Shown: positions 17,209-25,700, numbered from the stretch's first letter. The stretch is 35,280 nt of DNA from JBFWNG01 sp050251195 (GCA_050251195.1 JBFWNG010000023.1:1-35280), one strand, 5' to 3'. Notes: generated by a model from the letters alone, not told the origin. Program-made: numbers and translations.

Positions 17209-18363
17209 CTAACCTAACGCCTGCATAAAATCTTCAAGCAAGTCTTCAGGATCTTCCAATCCTACAGAAACCCTGACGAGGTTATCCGTCAAACCCAATC
17301 TCTTTCGCTCGGCAGGAGAATAATTTGCAAAAGAAGTACTCGATGGTCTTGTAACGAGCGTTTCGGTACCGCCAAGACTTGGAGCCAAGTATCCGAGTTG
17401 CATGCGATGCAAACGTCTATCGATCTCTTGAGGCTCAAGATTGAGATAAAAACAGAGCATACCCCCGAATCCGCTAAAGTACTTCCGAATCAACTCATGG
17501 TCGGGGTGATTTTCGAGCCCTGGATAAACGACTCTTTCGACGCCTTTAATTCTGCCCAGCCCCGTCGCAAACTTCATGGCGTTGTAGTTGTGCTGGCGTA
17601 CTCGGATTCCCAAAGTCTTCAGGCCGCGCTGGAGCAAGAAGCAGGAATGTGCGTCGAGACAGCCGCCCGTGATAATGAGGACACTGTTGGCTTTCGAAAT
17701 GAATTCCTCAGTCCCCATAATGGCACCCGCGATAATGTCGCTGTGGCCATTGAGGTACTTCGTCGCGCTATGCACCACAATGTCGAATCCAAGGTCGATG
17801 GGATTGAAGTTGACCGGCGACGGAAAGGTATTGTCGATGATGGTAGCGAGTCCGCGCGATTTCGCAAAACTTACAATCCTCTCAAAGTCCGGAGCCCGAA
17901 GGAGTGGATTCTCCAAAGACTCGATGTATATCGCTTTGGTCTTGGAGGTAACCATCGACGGCAGCAGATCCAGATTGTCGAGAGAGAAAAAGCTTACCGT
18001 TCGATTGTAATTGCCAAAGTCGCGAAAAAAATATCCTGTCCCTCCATATAACCTTTCCTGACTCAAAAGATGTTCCCCCGGACCCACCGCCGCAAGAACC
18101 GCCGATGTGATCGCCGACATACCAGACGACGTCACAAGCGCTGCTTCCGAATGTTCAAGTGCCGCCAGCTTTTGTCCCAGATACGCATGATTCGGCGAGT
18201 TGTTCATCCTGTGGTACATGATGGCGTTCTTCTCGTCGTCCGAATCGTAGACGTAGGTGCTGGTTTGAAAAATCGGCAATCCCACAGATCGCATAATGGG
18301 TGGTCTGAGATCTCCGGCGTGCACGGCAATGGTGTCGAAGCGGTAGGTTTTTTTATGGTCCAT
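17209..18363 (-). CDS. Cys/Met-metabolism PLP-dependent enzyme (trans-sulfuration family)
   Basis: 384 residues. It matches the cystathionine gamma-synthase / methionine gamma-lyase family across its length: TIAVHAGDL near the start, LVTSSGMSAITSAVLA, the PLP-lysine region DIVVHSATKYLNGHSD, and the C-terminal TLVTRPSSTSFANYSP and VRVSVGLEDPEDLLEDF. Family members catalyse gamma- or beta-elimination or replacement on sulfur amino acids in the cytoplasm. The exact reaction (MetB, MetC, MetZ or MdeA) cannot be told by eye. The start has AGGA about six bases upstream. Confidence 0.88.
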   Translation of the reverse strand: MDHKKTYRFDTIAVHAGDLRPPIMRSVGLPIFQTSTYVYDSDDEKNAIMYHRMNNSPNHAYLGQKLAALEHSEAALVTSSGMSAITSAVLAAVGPGEHLLSQERLYGGTGYFFRDFGNYNRTVSFFSLDNLDLLPSMVTSKTKAIYIESLENPLLRAPDFERIVSFAKSRGLATIIDNTFPSPVNFNPIDLGFDIVVHSATKYLNGHSDIIAGAIMGTEEFISKANSVLIITGGCLDAHSCFLLQRGLKTLGIRVRQHNYNAMKFATGLGRIKGVERVVYPGLENHPDHELIRKYFSGFGGMLCFYLNLEPQEIDRRLHRMQLGYLAPSLGGTETLVTRPSSTSFANYSPAERKRLGLTDNLVRVSVGLEDPEDLLEDFMQALG

Positions 18364-18434
18364 AGTAATCCTGTTATGAAATCCTCAACGTGTTTCGCGT
18401 TGAGATAAGATCGTCTCTTTCAGCGTTTTCTTTA

Positions 18435-18476
18435 TTCCGCGCTTCCGCGTTAAATCTTGATCGCGGAAGCGCGGAA
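18435..18476. repeat. 15-bp inverted repeat (hairpin) downstream of the DUF4175-like gene
   Basis: TTCCGCGCTTCCGCG (18435-18449) pairs perfectly with CGCGGAAGCGCGGAA (18462-18476) across a 12-base loop. It lies between the DUF4175-like stop and the start of the next minus-strand gene. There is no T-run, so it is not a classical terminator. The arms are themselves nearly self-repeating (GCGCTTCCGCG), as in REP-type elements. Confidence 0.7.
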
Positions 18477-18551
18477 GTTTGGAGACGCGAAAATGATAGC
18501 ACGGAGCGTCCGGAACCGTCTTGCCCAGCGCCCGAAGCGTCTCCGGCATTT

Positions 18552-20966
18552 CTATCTAATAACCCTGCGAATGTAATTTTCCAAGAGGTTATCCTCCTCC
18601 TTGGACTTTTGGGTCCCAGTGGACTGAAGATCGTCCAAAATGTCCTCGCGGTAGCGCCGGCTCACCTCATATTCGCGTTTGATCTCGACGTCGCCGACGA
18701 CCTGCGAACCGAAGTAGTTGTCTCCCGAAACACGGCGACGGCGTCCCCGTTTCTGTTTTTGATTCTGCGCTTTCTCAGCTTCACTCTTAGCTTGGCGCAG
18801 AAGCCTGCCCGCCAAATCCGAGGAACTCTCGGCATTAGCGAACTGCTCGCCGTTAGCTGATTCGGTGGTTTGCTCCATCGCTTCTCGCGCAACTTTGATG
18901 CGTTCTGCGGCAAGCGGGGCAAGCACCTGCATTTGTGCTTGGAGGGCACCGGTTTTGCGAGCATTTTCGTTTTGTTCCATTCGCCAGGCGGGCCAGCCGT
19001 CCTTCAACTGCTGCTGCTCCTTCTTGTCCGCCTGATCGAGGTAACCCGAGATTTGGCCTTGCTTGCGTTGGAGCTCCTTGAGCACCTCCTGGGCGTTGGC
19101 GAGTCCTTGCTCGTGCTTGTGTTCTTCTTGTTGCCGAAACGCGTCCTCGGCAGCTTCGAGCTCTTCAATCCACTTGTTGAAATCCCCTACGCTCTTGGAC
19201 AACGCAAGTTGATGTTGTTCCTTGGCCATCGGTTCCTTGTCGTCGTCAATGATACCTTTGACGGCCTTATGAAACGGTTTTTGCTTAATCTTATTCCAAC
19301 TCTTGGGCGGATCGTCCAATCGAGAAACCCGCGTCTGCCACCTTTTATGGCGAGCGTCCAGAAAACTATGAAGGCGTTCCGCCGCTCTCTTGACCTCGGG
19401 ACTCCCATTGTCGGGCGCCTGTTCAATGACCCGCGACAACGCTCTCGCTGCAACGAAGAAATCCCGGTCTCTCTCGCGATCGTTAATGATTTCGTGCTCG
19501 AATAAGAAATCGCTCATGCGCTCTTCGACTTCGAGAACCTGTGCTTTTTCTGCTTTCGACGGAAGGTTTTCAAGCTGGCTCCGCAGGCTTTGAATATTGA
19601 CTCTATCTAATCCGTCGAAGAACGGCGAGTTCCCCGCTTTCCTGTCGAAATCTCGAGCTAACCGTTTCAACTCTTCGCTGCGATCTTTGGATTCTTTGTC
19701 GTCGACCATTTCTTCCAAGATCGATTTTGCTTCTTTCATGGTGTTTAATGTGTCGATATACCGCCCGTAGGCTGAGACAACCTTCACCACGAGTGGTTTG
19801 CTTCGACCGATGAGGGGGCGCGGCAAAGAACGATCGACGGCCTCGGCAATGATCATGACTTCAGAAACATCGCTTTGGATATATTGTTCAAAAAGGACCT
19901 CATACTGGCTGTTGAAATCTGTCATATCGTTGGCAAGAATGTTGTTCACAAGCTCGGTGTATTTGCGTCCTTCCGATTCGATCTGCAACCTCACAAGCTG
20001 CAAAGGATTCTCTGATTTGACGTTGATGTTTAGGTTTAACGGTTCGTCGTCGGACCACGAATCTTGAATGGGCTGGGAGGGTTGTAGCGTAACTTCCGGA
20101 ACAGGCAGGTTCTTAACGACGATCCGCGCAAGAGGCTTGTCGGAGAAACTTGGAATAAAGACATAGGAGGATGCCACTACCGAAAACTCAATGAAAAACG
20201 CGCCTTTCTTTTCTGGGGAATTAACGTCTCCTGAGCTTGTCATCAAAAAACTCTGTAGTTTCTTGGCCACTTTGGGATCTGTCTTAGCGTCACGAAGCTC
20301 CACAACGGGATTGTGATTCAACGTATCCCCTGCGAGATCGATGCGCACCATATTTTCGGACAAAAGTTCCAACTCGATGACTTTGGAGTCACTCAAAGAA
20401 AAGCTCGTCGCGCTCTTTTTCGGATCTTCAAAACCTTCGACCACCGACAGAGTGACACCGCGGTTGAGGTGCTGCACAACTTCGCTCACTTTGGTCAATG
20501 CGAGACCTAAAGCGCTTTGCGACGACGACGAGAGGAGGAACGCGAGGACCAACGGGATCGGTAGAGTCGAAAGGAGGTAGACGAGCTTCTTCCCTTCCGA
20601 TCGCTTCTGAGCGGACAATTCCCCGGCGAGAATCTCCTTCCACGCGGGTGGCACCTCCGCCACATCGTTCTTCAGCGCTAGTGGGGACGGTACGACGTCC
20701 TTATATCGAATCTCTAAATAAGTGAGAAAATCTTCCAGGAGAAGCTTGGCGTAGAAATTCTTGGAACTAAAAAATATCCCGATAAGAAGGCTTGTGACCA
20801 ATAAAAGCAACTGCCCGGATTCGTCGCCCCGCCAAATCAGTGTCCACAGGCCAACAAGGACATAGGAAAGAATAGTTGCCCGAACAATTCGCACGATCCA
20901 GGACAAAAAATAGCTAATTTTCCGAACGGTATTTATTTCTTGAACTGTTTTTAGGGGAGTCGACAT
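18552..20966 (-). CDS. DUF4175-like membrane protein with long coiled-coil region
   Basis: 804 residues. There are two hydrophobic segments near the N-terminus (about residues 15-45 and 52-68) and a third at about 125-147. A periplasm-sized beta-rich region follows, then about 350 residues rich in Gln, Glu, Lys and Ala with coiled-coil character. Size, layout and the Q/E/R-rich C-terminal part fit the DUF4175 (TIGR02302-like) family of large inner-membrane proteins of unknown function. This is a judgement from layout, not a strong motif. Its ATG overlaps the upstream hydrolase stop by one base (TAATG), so translation is coupled. Confidence 0.7.
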   Translation of the reverse strand: MSTPLKTVQEINTVRKISYFLSWIVRIVRATILSYVLVGLWTLIWRGDESGQLLLLVTSLLIGIFFSSKNFYAKLLLEDFLTYLEIRYKDVVPSPLALKNDVAEVPPAWKEILAGELSAQKRSEGKKLVYLLSTLPIPLVLAFLLSSSSQSALGLALTKVSEVVQHLNRGVTLSVVEGFEDPKKSATSFSLSDSKVIELELLSENMVRIDLAGDTLNHNPVVELRDAKTDPKVAKKLQSFLMTSSGDVNSPEKKGAFFIEFSVVASSYVFIPSFSDKPLARIVVKNLPVPEVTLQPSQPIQDSWSDDEPLNLNINVKSENPLQLVRLQIESEGRKYTELVNNILANDMTDFNSQYEVLFEQYIQSDVSEVMIIAEAVDRSLPRPLIGRSKPLVVKVVSAYGRYIDTLNTMKEAKSILEEMVDDKESKDRSEELKRLARDFDRKAGNSPFFDGLDRVNIQSLRSQLENLPSKAEKAQVLEVEERMSDFLFEHEIINDRERDRDFFVAARALSRVIEQAPDNGSPEVKRAAERLHSFLDARHKRWQTRVSRLDDPPKSWNKIKQKPFHKAVKGIIDDDKEPMAKEQHQLALSKSVGDFNKWIEELEAAEDAFRQQEEHKHEQGLANAQEVLKELQRKQGQISGYLDQADKKEQQQLKDGWPAWRMEQNENARKTGALQAQMQVLAPLAAERIKVAREAMEQTTESANGEQFANAESSSDLAGRLLRQAKSEAEKAQNQKQKRGRRRRVSGDNYFGSQVVGDVEIKREYEVSRRYREDILDDLQSTGTQKSKEEDNLLENYIRRVIR

Positions 20967-22048
20967 TATTCCGCATCTTTATACGCTTGCATCGAATCGC
21001 GCACGGCAGATCCTGCTCCGGCGTTTCCCGCACTTTTCTTATTCAACCAATCAACGATAACTTCGAGAACTGGCTGCACATCAGCTTCTTCGCCTCGCAG
21101 CAAGTAATGGTTCTCTCGTTCGACCTTCTTAAGCTCGAACAGACTGTTATTTCCATTTTTCTCGATTATCTCCTCAAGCATCTCGTAATCGCATACATCG
21201 TCCTTTGTCGGACAAAGAAACAGGGTCGGTAATTTATAAGTGTTGAGGAGAGATTGAGCTCCCTGCAACGCATTGAGAATCTCACGGGCGAATATCGATG
21301 TGATTCCGAAATAGCCCAATTTTTGCTGCGTCGTCGTTGTCGACATTCCATCCGGCCCAAAAAGCAAAAACGTCGGAGTGAATTTTCGCGGCAACCTGAG
21401 ATTCGGAAACAACTCCGCCATCGAGCGGATCAACACTTTCGCCGGCACCTTCAAACGTTGCTCCAAGAGCAAGGGTGACACCATGACGGCGCCCGCGATA
21501 TAGCCAGGGTATTGTTTGGCGAAATAGAGCAAGGTAAGAGCACCAATGCCTTGAGCAATCACATACGGCTTCTTGCGATTCGATTTAAACCGCACCCAAG
21601 AGACAACCTGTAAAATATCACTGACCAGATTCTTGAAATCTCCGACATGACCCAACATTGCCCCGCTTCGACCGTGGCCGCGCATGTCAAAACTAAAAAC
21701 ATTAAAGCCGAGCTTATGGAGCGCTGCGGCAAAAGTACGATACTGACTCACACTCTCACCTAATCCGTGAGCGATAATAATAGGCGGTTTTGTGGCGTTA
21801 GGATTGAACCAGCATTTCACAAAAACGCTAGTTCCGTCATGATCGACAGGACAAGAAAAAACCTGTGTTTTTGGGGCATTATCATCCTGTTGAGGTTCCG
21901 CTTGATCGTCGTCGTACTCAACAACACTGAAGGATTCATGAGAAAAATCCTCCGTCGAATATCCGCGAAATTTGTCTTCAGAAGATGTCGCCGTACCCAC
22001 GGGTTTTGACCCGTTCGCCGTTGGGCTCGCTTTTTTGTCGTCCACCAT
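20966..22048 (-). CDS. alpha/beta-hydrolase fold protein, monoacylglycerol-lipase-like, nucleophile missing
   Basis: About 360 residues from ATG 22048 (AAGGTG upstream). Reading from further up (22090/22093, or 22270 inside tmRNA) lacks a ribosome site. A low-complexity acidic N-terminal region of about 90 residues precedes the fold. Family landmarks are present: PPIIIAHGLGESVSQYRTFA (oxyanion loop), FSFDMRGHGRSG, PTKDDVCD (Asp region) and ENHYLLRG (His region). The nucleophile elbow, normally GHSMGG, reads AQGIGA: serine is replaced by glycine. It is therefore probably a pseudoenzyme or uses other chemistry. The stop overlaps the DUF4175-like ATG (TAATG). Confidence 0.8.
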   Translation of the reverse strand: MVDDKKASPTANGSKPVGTATSSEDKFRGYSTEDFSHESFSVVEYDDDQAEPQQDDNAPKTQVFSCPVDHDGTSVFVKCWFNPNATKPPIIIAHGLGESVSQYRTFAAALHKLGFNVFSFDMRGHGRSGAMLGHVGDFKNLVSDILQVVSWVRFKSNRKKPYVIAQGIGALTLLYFAKQYPGYIAGAVMVSPLLLEQRLKVPAKVLIRSMAELFPNLRLPRKFTPTFLLFGPDGMSTTTTQQKLGYFGITSIFAREILNALQGAQSLLNTYKLPTLFLCPTKDDVCDYEMLEEIIEKNGNNSLFELKKVERENHYLLRGEEADVQPVLEVIVDWLNKKSAGNAGAGSAVRDSMQAYKDAE

Positions 22049-22167
22049 GCGGAAGCACACCTTAGAATTTGCTTTTCGATATCTATTCATCATAATATAG
22101 AATGTTGGGCTAGGAGTAAAACCCCAAGTCCTTGATCTTTGAAAATTCGACGTATCTTTACCTCCAT

Positions 22168-22519
22168 GGGGGCGCCATGGTTTCGACGGGTATGGACGTT
22201 GCTGTAAGGAGCATGTCCGGGATCGGTGGGTGACCCGGTTATTAAACGCGCACCAACGCTTAATCGGCAACGATTACGCTCTAGCTGCCTAATTAGGTAG
22301 CCGTTAACTCGGAAGCTGCCGTTGCTTCCGGGAAGGCGTCAGCGAAACGGCTAGGTTGGGGGGGCTTCCGTCTGTAGCCCTTCAGGCGACAACAACCAGG
22401 CTGCGGCAGTGAAAGCCTGTTCGTGGGCGGTCACGGCAAGAGGATAAATCACGATACTAAGCATGTAGCAGCCTAACAGGACGTGTATTCGGACGCGGGT
22501 TCGACTCCCGCCGCCTCCA
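22168..22519 (+). ncRNA. ssrA: transfer-messenger RNA (tmRNA)
   Basis: 5' GGGGGCGCCATGGTTTCGAC pairs with the 3' acceptor strand CGCCTCC, and GCGGGTTCGACTCCCGC forms the T arm, both diagnostic. The open reading frame GGC AAC GAT TAC GCT CTA GCT GCC TAA encodes GNDYALAA; alignment of CTTAATC-GGC with the E. coli AATAGTC-GCA region supports GGC as the resume codon. The CCA end is not encoded (discriminator A at 22519, then T), so it must be added. tmRNA with SmpB rescues stalled ribosomes and tags products for proteolysis. Its 3' end is a classic integration site, and the mosaic island begins here. Confidence 0.97.
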
Positions 22520-22538
22520 TTTTTCGCGCAGCGAAAAA
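22520..22538. repeat. stem-loop directly after tmRNA (att-like, repeated at the far island end)
   Basis: TTTTTCGC (22520-22527), GCA, GCGAAAAA (22531-22538) make a perfect 8-bp stem followed by TCCTCTATC. The same context recurs at 35131-35147 with ACTTTCGC/GCGAAAGT (both stem sides changed, pairing kept) followed by TCCTCTATC. A third partial copy is at 25054-25072. It could double as the tmRNA terminator and as part of the attachment region. Confidence 0.75.
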
Positions 22539-22620
22539 TCCTCTATCGCCTATCGACTATCGACTGCGCGAAAAATAGCATGAGTACGATAGATGAGAAA
22601 CGATAGATCGATTGAAAAAG

Positions 22621-22641
22621 ATTCGCGCCTTAGGCGCGAAT
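22621..22641. repeat. palindromic hairpin in the tmRNA downstream gap
   Basis: ATTCGCGCC (22621-22629), TTA, GGCGCGAAT (22633-22641), a perfect 9-bp stem. It lies in the gap between tmRNA and the four-helix-bundle gene, which also holds short CTATCGA repeats (22545-22565). No T-run follows. Confidence 0.6.
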
Positions 22642-22730
22642 TGTAAACAAAACGCAGTCACCTTACATGTCGCTGGCCTCCACAACCTTCCCGAGAGATA
22701 TATCAGAATCAATCTCTAGGAAGGCTCCAC

Positions 22731-23126
22731 ATGACTTTTTCATTCGAAAACCTAAAAGTATATCGCGACTCATTGACCTGGGTTACCGAAGTTAACCACA
22801 TGCTCAAAGAACTAGGCAAACACTGTTCTAGAACCCTAAAAGATCAACTCCAGCGAGCGTCTCTTTCCATCCCACTTAATTTCGCCGAAGGAAACGGCCG
22901 GTGGCATAAGGCTGAGAAAAAGCAGTTCTACTGGACAGCCCGAGGATCGGTATTCGAGTGTGTCGCCATCCTTCAAGTCATGGCAAGAATGGACCTGCTC
23001 AGAGACGAAGTCGTCACCAGACACCACAATTCCTTGACCGAGCTGTCCAAAATGTTGACTGCTCTCATACGCTCTGTCGACAACTTAAAGGATAAACCCA
23101 AAACGTCAAATGAGGCCGAGGCATAA
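22731..23126 (+). CDS. four-helix-bundle protein (23S rRNA intervening-sequence family)
   Basis: 131 residues, all helical. It has the family pattern: FENLKVYRDSLTWV at the start, LKDQLQRASLSIPLNFAEG in the middle, then FYWTARGSVFEC and LSKMLTALIRSVDNLK at the end. Homologues are encoded in 23S rRNA insertion sequences and in many free-standing loci; the biochemical role is unknown. GGAAGG lies about eight bases before the ATG. It is the first gene after tmRNA, at the start of the accessory island. A decayed second copy is at 34086-34226. Confidence 0.88.
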   Translation: MTFSFENLKVYRDSLTWVTEVNHMLKELGKHCSRTLKDQLQRASLSIPLNFAEGNGRWHKAEKKQFYWTARGSVFECVAILQVMARMDLLRDEVVTRHHNSLTELSKMLTALIRSVDNLKDKPKTSNEAEA

Positions 23127-23168
23127 TTGCGCTTAAACAAGACATTTAATGCATTGTCTATAATAACA

Positions 23169-24137
23169 TCAACGGTCGGCAAAGCGATCCGTAGCAGCGA
23201 TCAGCGCGCGACAGTTCGCAGGCTCCAGGGCAGAGTGCCCCGCATCGGGCGTAATGAACAACTCAGCCTCTGGCCATGCCTTTGCCAACTCCCACGCGGA
23301 AGTCGTCGGACAAACCACATCGTATCGGCCTTGAACGATCACGGCAGGAATGTTGCGGATGCGGGCCACGTTCTTCAACAGTTGTCCATCTTCGCGAAAG
23401 AATCCTCGTTTCATAAAATAGTGGCATTCGATGCGCGCAAACGCCAAAGCAAAGGGCCCTTCGTCATAACGCGCAATCGAGGCTTCATCGGGTAATAGCT
23501 TGCTTGTGCGCCCCTCCCAGACACTCCACGCCCGGGCGGCTGCAAGGCGGGTTTGGGCATCATTCGATGTCAGGCGTCTGTAGTATGCCGATAGGAAATC
23601 GCCGCGCTCGCATTCCGGGATCATATTTTTATACGCTTCCCACGCATCCGGGAAAATCTCGCTCGCGCCGAACTGGTAAAACCAGTCAATCTCCCGCTTG
23701 CGCAAGAGGAATATTCCGCGCAGGACAAGCTCTGTCACAGTTTCAGGGTGGGTTTGGGCATAGGCCAGCGATAGAGTGCTGCCCCAGGAGCCGCCGAAGA
23801 CCTGCCAGCGTTTGATGCCGAGGTGCAGACGCAACTTTTCCATGTCACCCACAAGATCCCACGTGGTGTTTTCGTCCAAGCAAGCATGGGGGGTACTTTG
23901 GCCGCAGCCTCGTTGATCAAAGAGGATGATGCGGTATTTACCGGGATTGAAAAATCGCCGTTGCCCAGGGTCGGTGCCAGCACCAGGGCCGCCGTGAACG
24001 AAAACCACGGGTTTACCGTTGGGGTTGCCTGATTCTTCGAAATAGATCTCGTGAATATCGGATGCCTTGAGGCGACCCTTGCGAAAAGGTTCAATGGGGG
24101 GATAGCGCCAGGATAAAGGATCGCGAGCCATGGTCAT
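23169..24137 (-). CDS. pip: proline iminopeptidase (alpha/beta-hydrolase, S33)
   Basis: 322 residues from ATG 24137, with GGAG six bases upstream. Landmarks: FVHGGPGAGTDPGQRRFFNP (oxyanion loop), ILFDQRGCGQSTPH, the nucleophile elbow GGSWGS, RYDVVCP (Asp) and DAGHSALEP (His). It removes N-terminal proline from peptides, usually in the cytoplasm. The gene is complete, with clean family length, and seems functional. It lies on the opposite strand between the four-helix gene and the integrase remnant, so it may be cargo of the first island segment. Confidence 0.92.
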   Translation of the reverse strand: MTMARDPLSWRYPPIEPFRKGRLKASDIHEIYFEESGNPNGKPVVFVHGGPGAGTDPGQRRFFNPGKYRIILFDQRGCGQSTPHACLDENTTWDLVGDMEKLRLHLGIKRWQVFGGSWGSTLSLAYAQTHPETVTELVLRGIFLLRKREIDWFYQFGASEIFPDAWEAYKNMIPECERGDFLSAYYRRLTSNDAQTRLAAARAWSVWEGRTSKLLPDEASIARYDEGPFALAFARIECHYFMKRGFFREDGQLLKNVARIRNIPAVIVQGRYDVVCPTTSAWELAKAWPEAELFITPDAGHSALEPANCRALIAATDRFADR

Positions 24138-24220
24138 GGGATCTCCGGTTCGAAGTATCAACTAGGGAAAGTAATATACTTTGGTGGCGGGTTCAAGGGG
24201 ACAGGCTCTTTGTCCCCAAA

Positions 24221-24349
24221 GGGCTTTACGGATCTCATGTTATCAGAGGACAATCGCTCGAGAACATAAGTGTTTGGATGGGGCACTCGACGCTCGAACG
24301 GACCTGGCGAAGCTATAAAAATCTGCGAAAGTATCACCTCACATACTGA
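24221..24349 (+). pseudogene. tyrosine recombinase (integrase), C-terminal remnant
   Basis: The frame ending at TGA 24347-24349 reads SLENISVWMGHSTLERTW, then RSYKNLRKYHLTY. This is the end of a tyrosine recombinase: the Gly-His box and the nucleophile Tyr in RSYKNL. An HVIR just upstream could be the His-x-x-Arg box, but only 12 residues separate it from the Gly-His box instead of the usual 20 or more, so an internal deletion is likely. The N-terminal and core-binding parts are gone. It ends nine bases before the -35 of the HigBA promoter. A sister remnant (RTWRSYKN) is at 28348-28428. Confidence 0.8.
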
Positions 24350-24357
24350 CCTTCCTA

Positions 24358-24386
24358 TTGACTAATACTGCTAATAGCAGTATATT
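24358..24386 (+). promoter_or_regulatory. HigBA promoter with embedded operator; leaderless start
   Basis: TTGACT (24358-24363), exactly 17 bases, TATATT (24381-24386). Inside and overlapping the -10 is a perfect inverted repeat, ATACTGCT-AAT-AGCAGTAT (24365-24383), a natural site for the HigA antitoxin. The expected transcription start (about 24392-24394) coincides with the toxin ATG at 24393, and no Shine-Dalgarno sequence precedes it, so the toxin message should be leaderless. Confidence 0.8.
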
Positions 24387-24392
24387 GTCCAA

Positions 24393-24668
24393 ATGGCGGA
24401 AGTTTACTGGAAGAAAAAGATCGATCGGAAGCTGCAGGACCTACCAATCTTCATAGTTGAGAAGTTTCGCGCTTGGGTCGCGTCCGTCCAGGTGGACGGT
24501 TTGAGGGAGACTCGAAAGCGCTCCGGATTCCATGACGAACCTTTGAAAGGACAACGCCAAGGCCAGCGATCTGTTAGATTAAACAGGTCATACAGAGCGA
24601 TCTACATTGAGAGAGACAGCAAAATAGAATTGATTGAAGTAATTGAGGTTAATAAGCATGAGCACTAA
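24393..24668 (+). CDS. higB: HigB-type toxin (RelE/ParE superfamily mRNA interferase)
   Basis: 91 residues. The sequence FHDEPLKGQRQGQRSVRLNR, then SYRAIYIERDSKIELIEVIEVNKHEH, matches plasmid-maintenance HigB toxins: small basic proteins that cut mRNA on the ribosome. Toxin-first order and overlap with the antitoxin gene (by 11 bp) fit higBA. No Shine-Dalgarno site precedes the ATG. It is intact, so the antitoxin is presumably needed. Confidence 0.9.
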   Translation: MAEVYWKKKIDRKLQDLPIFIVEKFRAWVASVQVDGLRETRKRSGFHDEPLKGQRQGQRSVRLNRSYRAIYIERDSKIELIEVIEVNKHEH

Positions 24669-24981
24669 AAAGAAATACGGACTGAAAGACCTTGCAAAAC
24701 GTCTGGGTCCGATGACAGTTGGTTCCTTTCTTAGATCATGGAGGATGTCCGAGGGATTTACGCAAAGGGAATTTGCGGAACGCCTGAAGATGTCGGCAGC
24801 GAATCTTTGTGATATTGAACAAGGCCGAAAGGGCATTAGCGTAGAGAAAGCTGAGGAAATAGCTCGCATTATTGGGTATTCCCCTGCTGTACTTATTGAG
24901 TTGGCCCTGACGGATCAGGTCAGAGAGGCAGGTCTTTCCTATAATATCTCGGTAAAGCCCACCAGGAGTCGGGCATGTTAG
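24658..24981 (+). CDS. higA: HigA-type antitoxin (XRE helix-turn-helix)
   Basis: 107 residues from ATG 24658 (GAGG about ten bases upstream; overlaps the higB end). It has an XRE helix-turn-helix, FTQREFAERLKMSAANLCDI, then EQGRKGISVEKAEEIARIIG. It neutralises HigB and should repress the operon through the inverted repeat in the promoter. The C-terminal tail is short and basic. Confidence 0.88.
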   Translation: MSTKKKYGLKDLAKRLGPMTVGSFLRSWRMSEGFTQREFAERLKMSAANLCDIEQGRKGISVEKAEEIARIIGYSPAVLIELALTDQVREAGLSYNISVKPTRSRAC

Positions 24982-25045
24982 CGATCTCAAGGTGGAAGTT
25001 CACACGGCTAGGCAATGGTAAATCTCTATGCTGCAATAGAAAAAT

Positions 25046-25080
25046 GAGCGCTGCGCGCAGCGAAAATCCTCCTTCTACTC
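25046..25080. repeat. att-like relic resembling the tmRNA downstream stem-loop
   Basis: CGCGCAGCGAAAATCCTC at 25054-25071 matches the sequence after tmRNA (CGCGCAGCGAAAAATCCTC). It sits in a stem-loop (CGCTGC/GCAGCG). It continues TACTCAT and GTCC like the far end at 35156-35172. It lies about 65 bp after higA and may be the right end of the first island segment (tmRNA to higBA). Confidence 0.5.
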
Positions 25081-25160
25081 ATGCAATCTAGTCCCGTATG
25101 CCATCTTTCCTGTGATAGAGTGCTTTTTCAATGTAATGATGCGCACTTAAGGAGGATTTA

Positions 25161-25364
25161 ATGATCATATCAAACCTGATCGCTAACAAAATTTTCACCT
25201 TGGTGCGCAGGGAAAAAGTTTCCCATTTAAGCATGAACAAGTTGGTCGAAACGGAGTCAGTGGTAAGACAATTTCATCAGGAGTCATTAAATGAAAAAGT
25301 ATCGCGTAAATGTATACATTGCTCTTGCGCTAGTATGCGGAATCGCAACTTTTGCAGCTTGTAA
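25161..25364 (+). CDS. small ORF with strong ribosome site, unknown
   Basis: 67 codons. A perfect AAGGAGG lies six bases before the ATG, which is the main support. The first 45 residues are unremarkable and mostly polar; the last 24 codons overlap the start of the lipoprotein gene in another frame. It may be a leader peptide, a truncated older gene or a translational primer for the lipoprotein. No family recognised. Confidence 0.3.
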   Translation: MIISNLIANKIFTLVRREKVSHLSMNKLVETESVVRQFHQESLNEKVSRKCIHCSCASMRNRNFCSL

Positions 25365-25569
25365 ACAAAGAGGCGAACCAAGGGGGAGCAATACCCTTTC
25401 TTCGGAAGACCAAGTATTTGCCCAGAATGCACAATGGAAATGTGGTACGGTCAAGGCGCTACGCGATTCGATAGAGAGTTGGGCCAATACCACGCAGTGC
25501 AAGCCCAGCACATTGGCGTCCATGTTTTCTAGTCAGGAATACACCGTTATAGTCTGCTGTGCTAGGTAG
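25291..25569 (+). CDS. small lipoprotein (CKxR type)
   Basis: 92 residues. Signal with lipobox ATFAAC (Cys24), then KQRGEPRGSN. The mature part is about 69 residues with four more Cys (KCGTV, QCKPS, VCCAR). GGAG precedes the ATG by about seven bases. It belongs to a set of four island lipoproteins that start CKxR at the lipidation site (the others are at 27357, 30554 and 34374). Function unknown. Confidence 0.75.
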   Translation: MKKYRVNVYIALALVCGIATFAACKQRGEPRGSNTLSSEDQVFAQNAQWKCGTVKALRDSIESWANTTQCKPSTLASMFSSQEYTVIVCCAR

Positions 25570-25700
25570 AAGAATCAGTCCTTGTGGAGTAGACGAGAAA
25601 AGCGTTTACCGATGCAGAAGATGCCTAGTTAGAGAGTGGGACAGTCCCCTCGGTTAAAATGAAGTTGTCGAGACAAACATTTTAACTTTGGAGAAGGGAC

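Noticed and set aside
18435..18476. Intrinsic terminator after the DUF4175-like gene
   Set aside because: The stem is strong but no T-run follows on either strand, so it is listed as a repeat only.
18390..18860. Plus-strand open frame over the end of the DUF4175-like gene
   Set aside because: Antisense shadow of a long coding region, with no start signals and no recognisable family.
22049..22270. N-terminal extension of the alpha/beta-hydrolase
   Set aside because: It would overlap the 5' part of tmRNA on the other strand and has no ribosome site.
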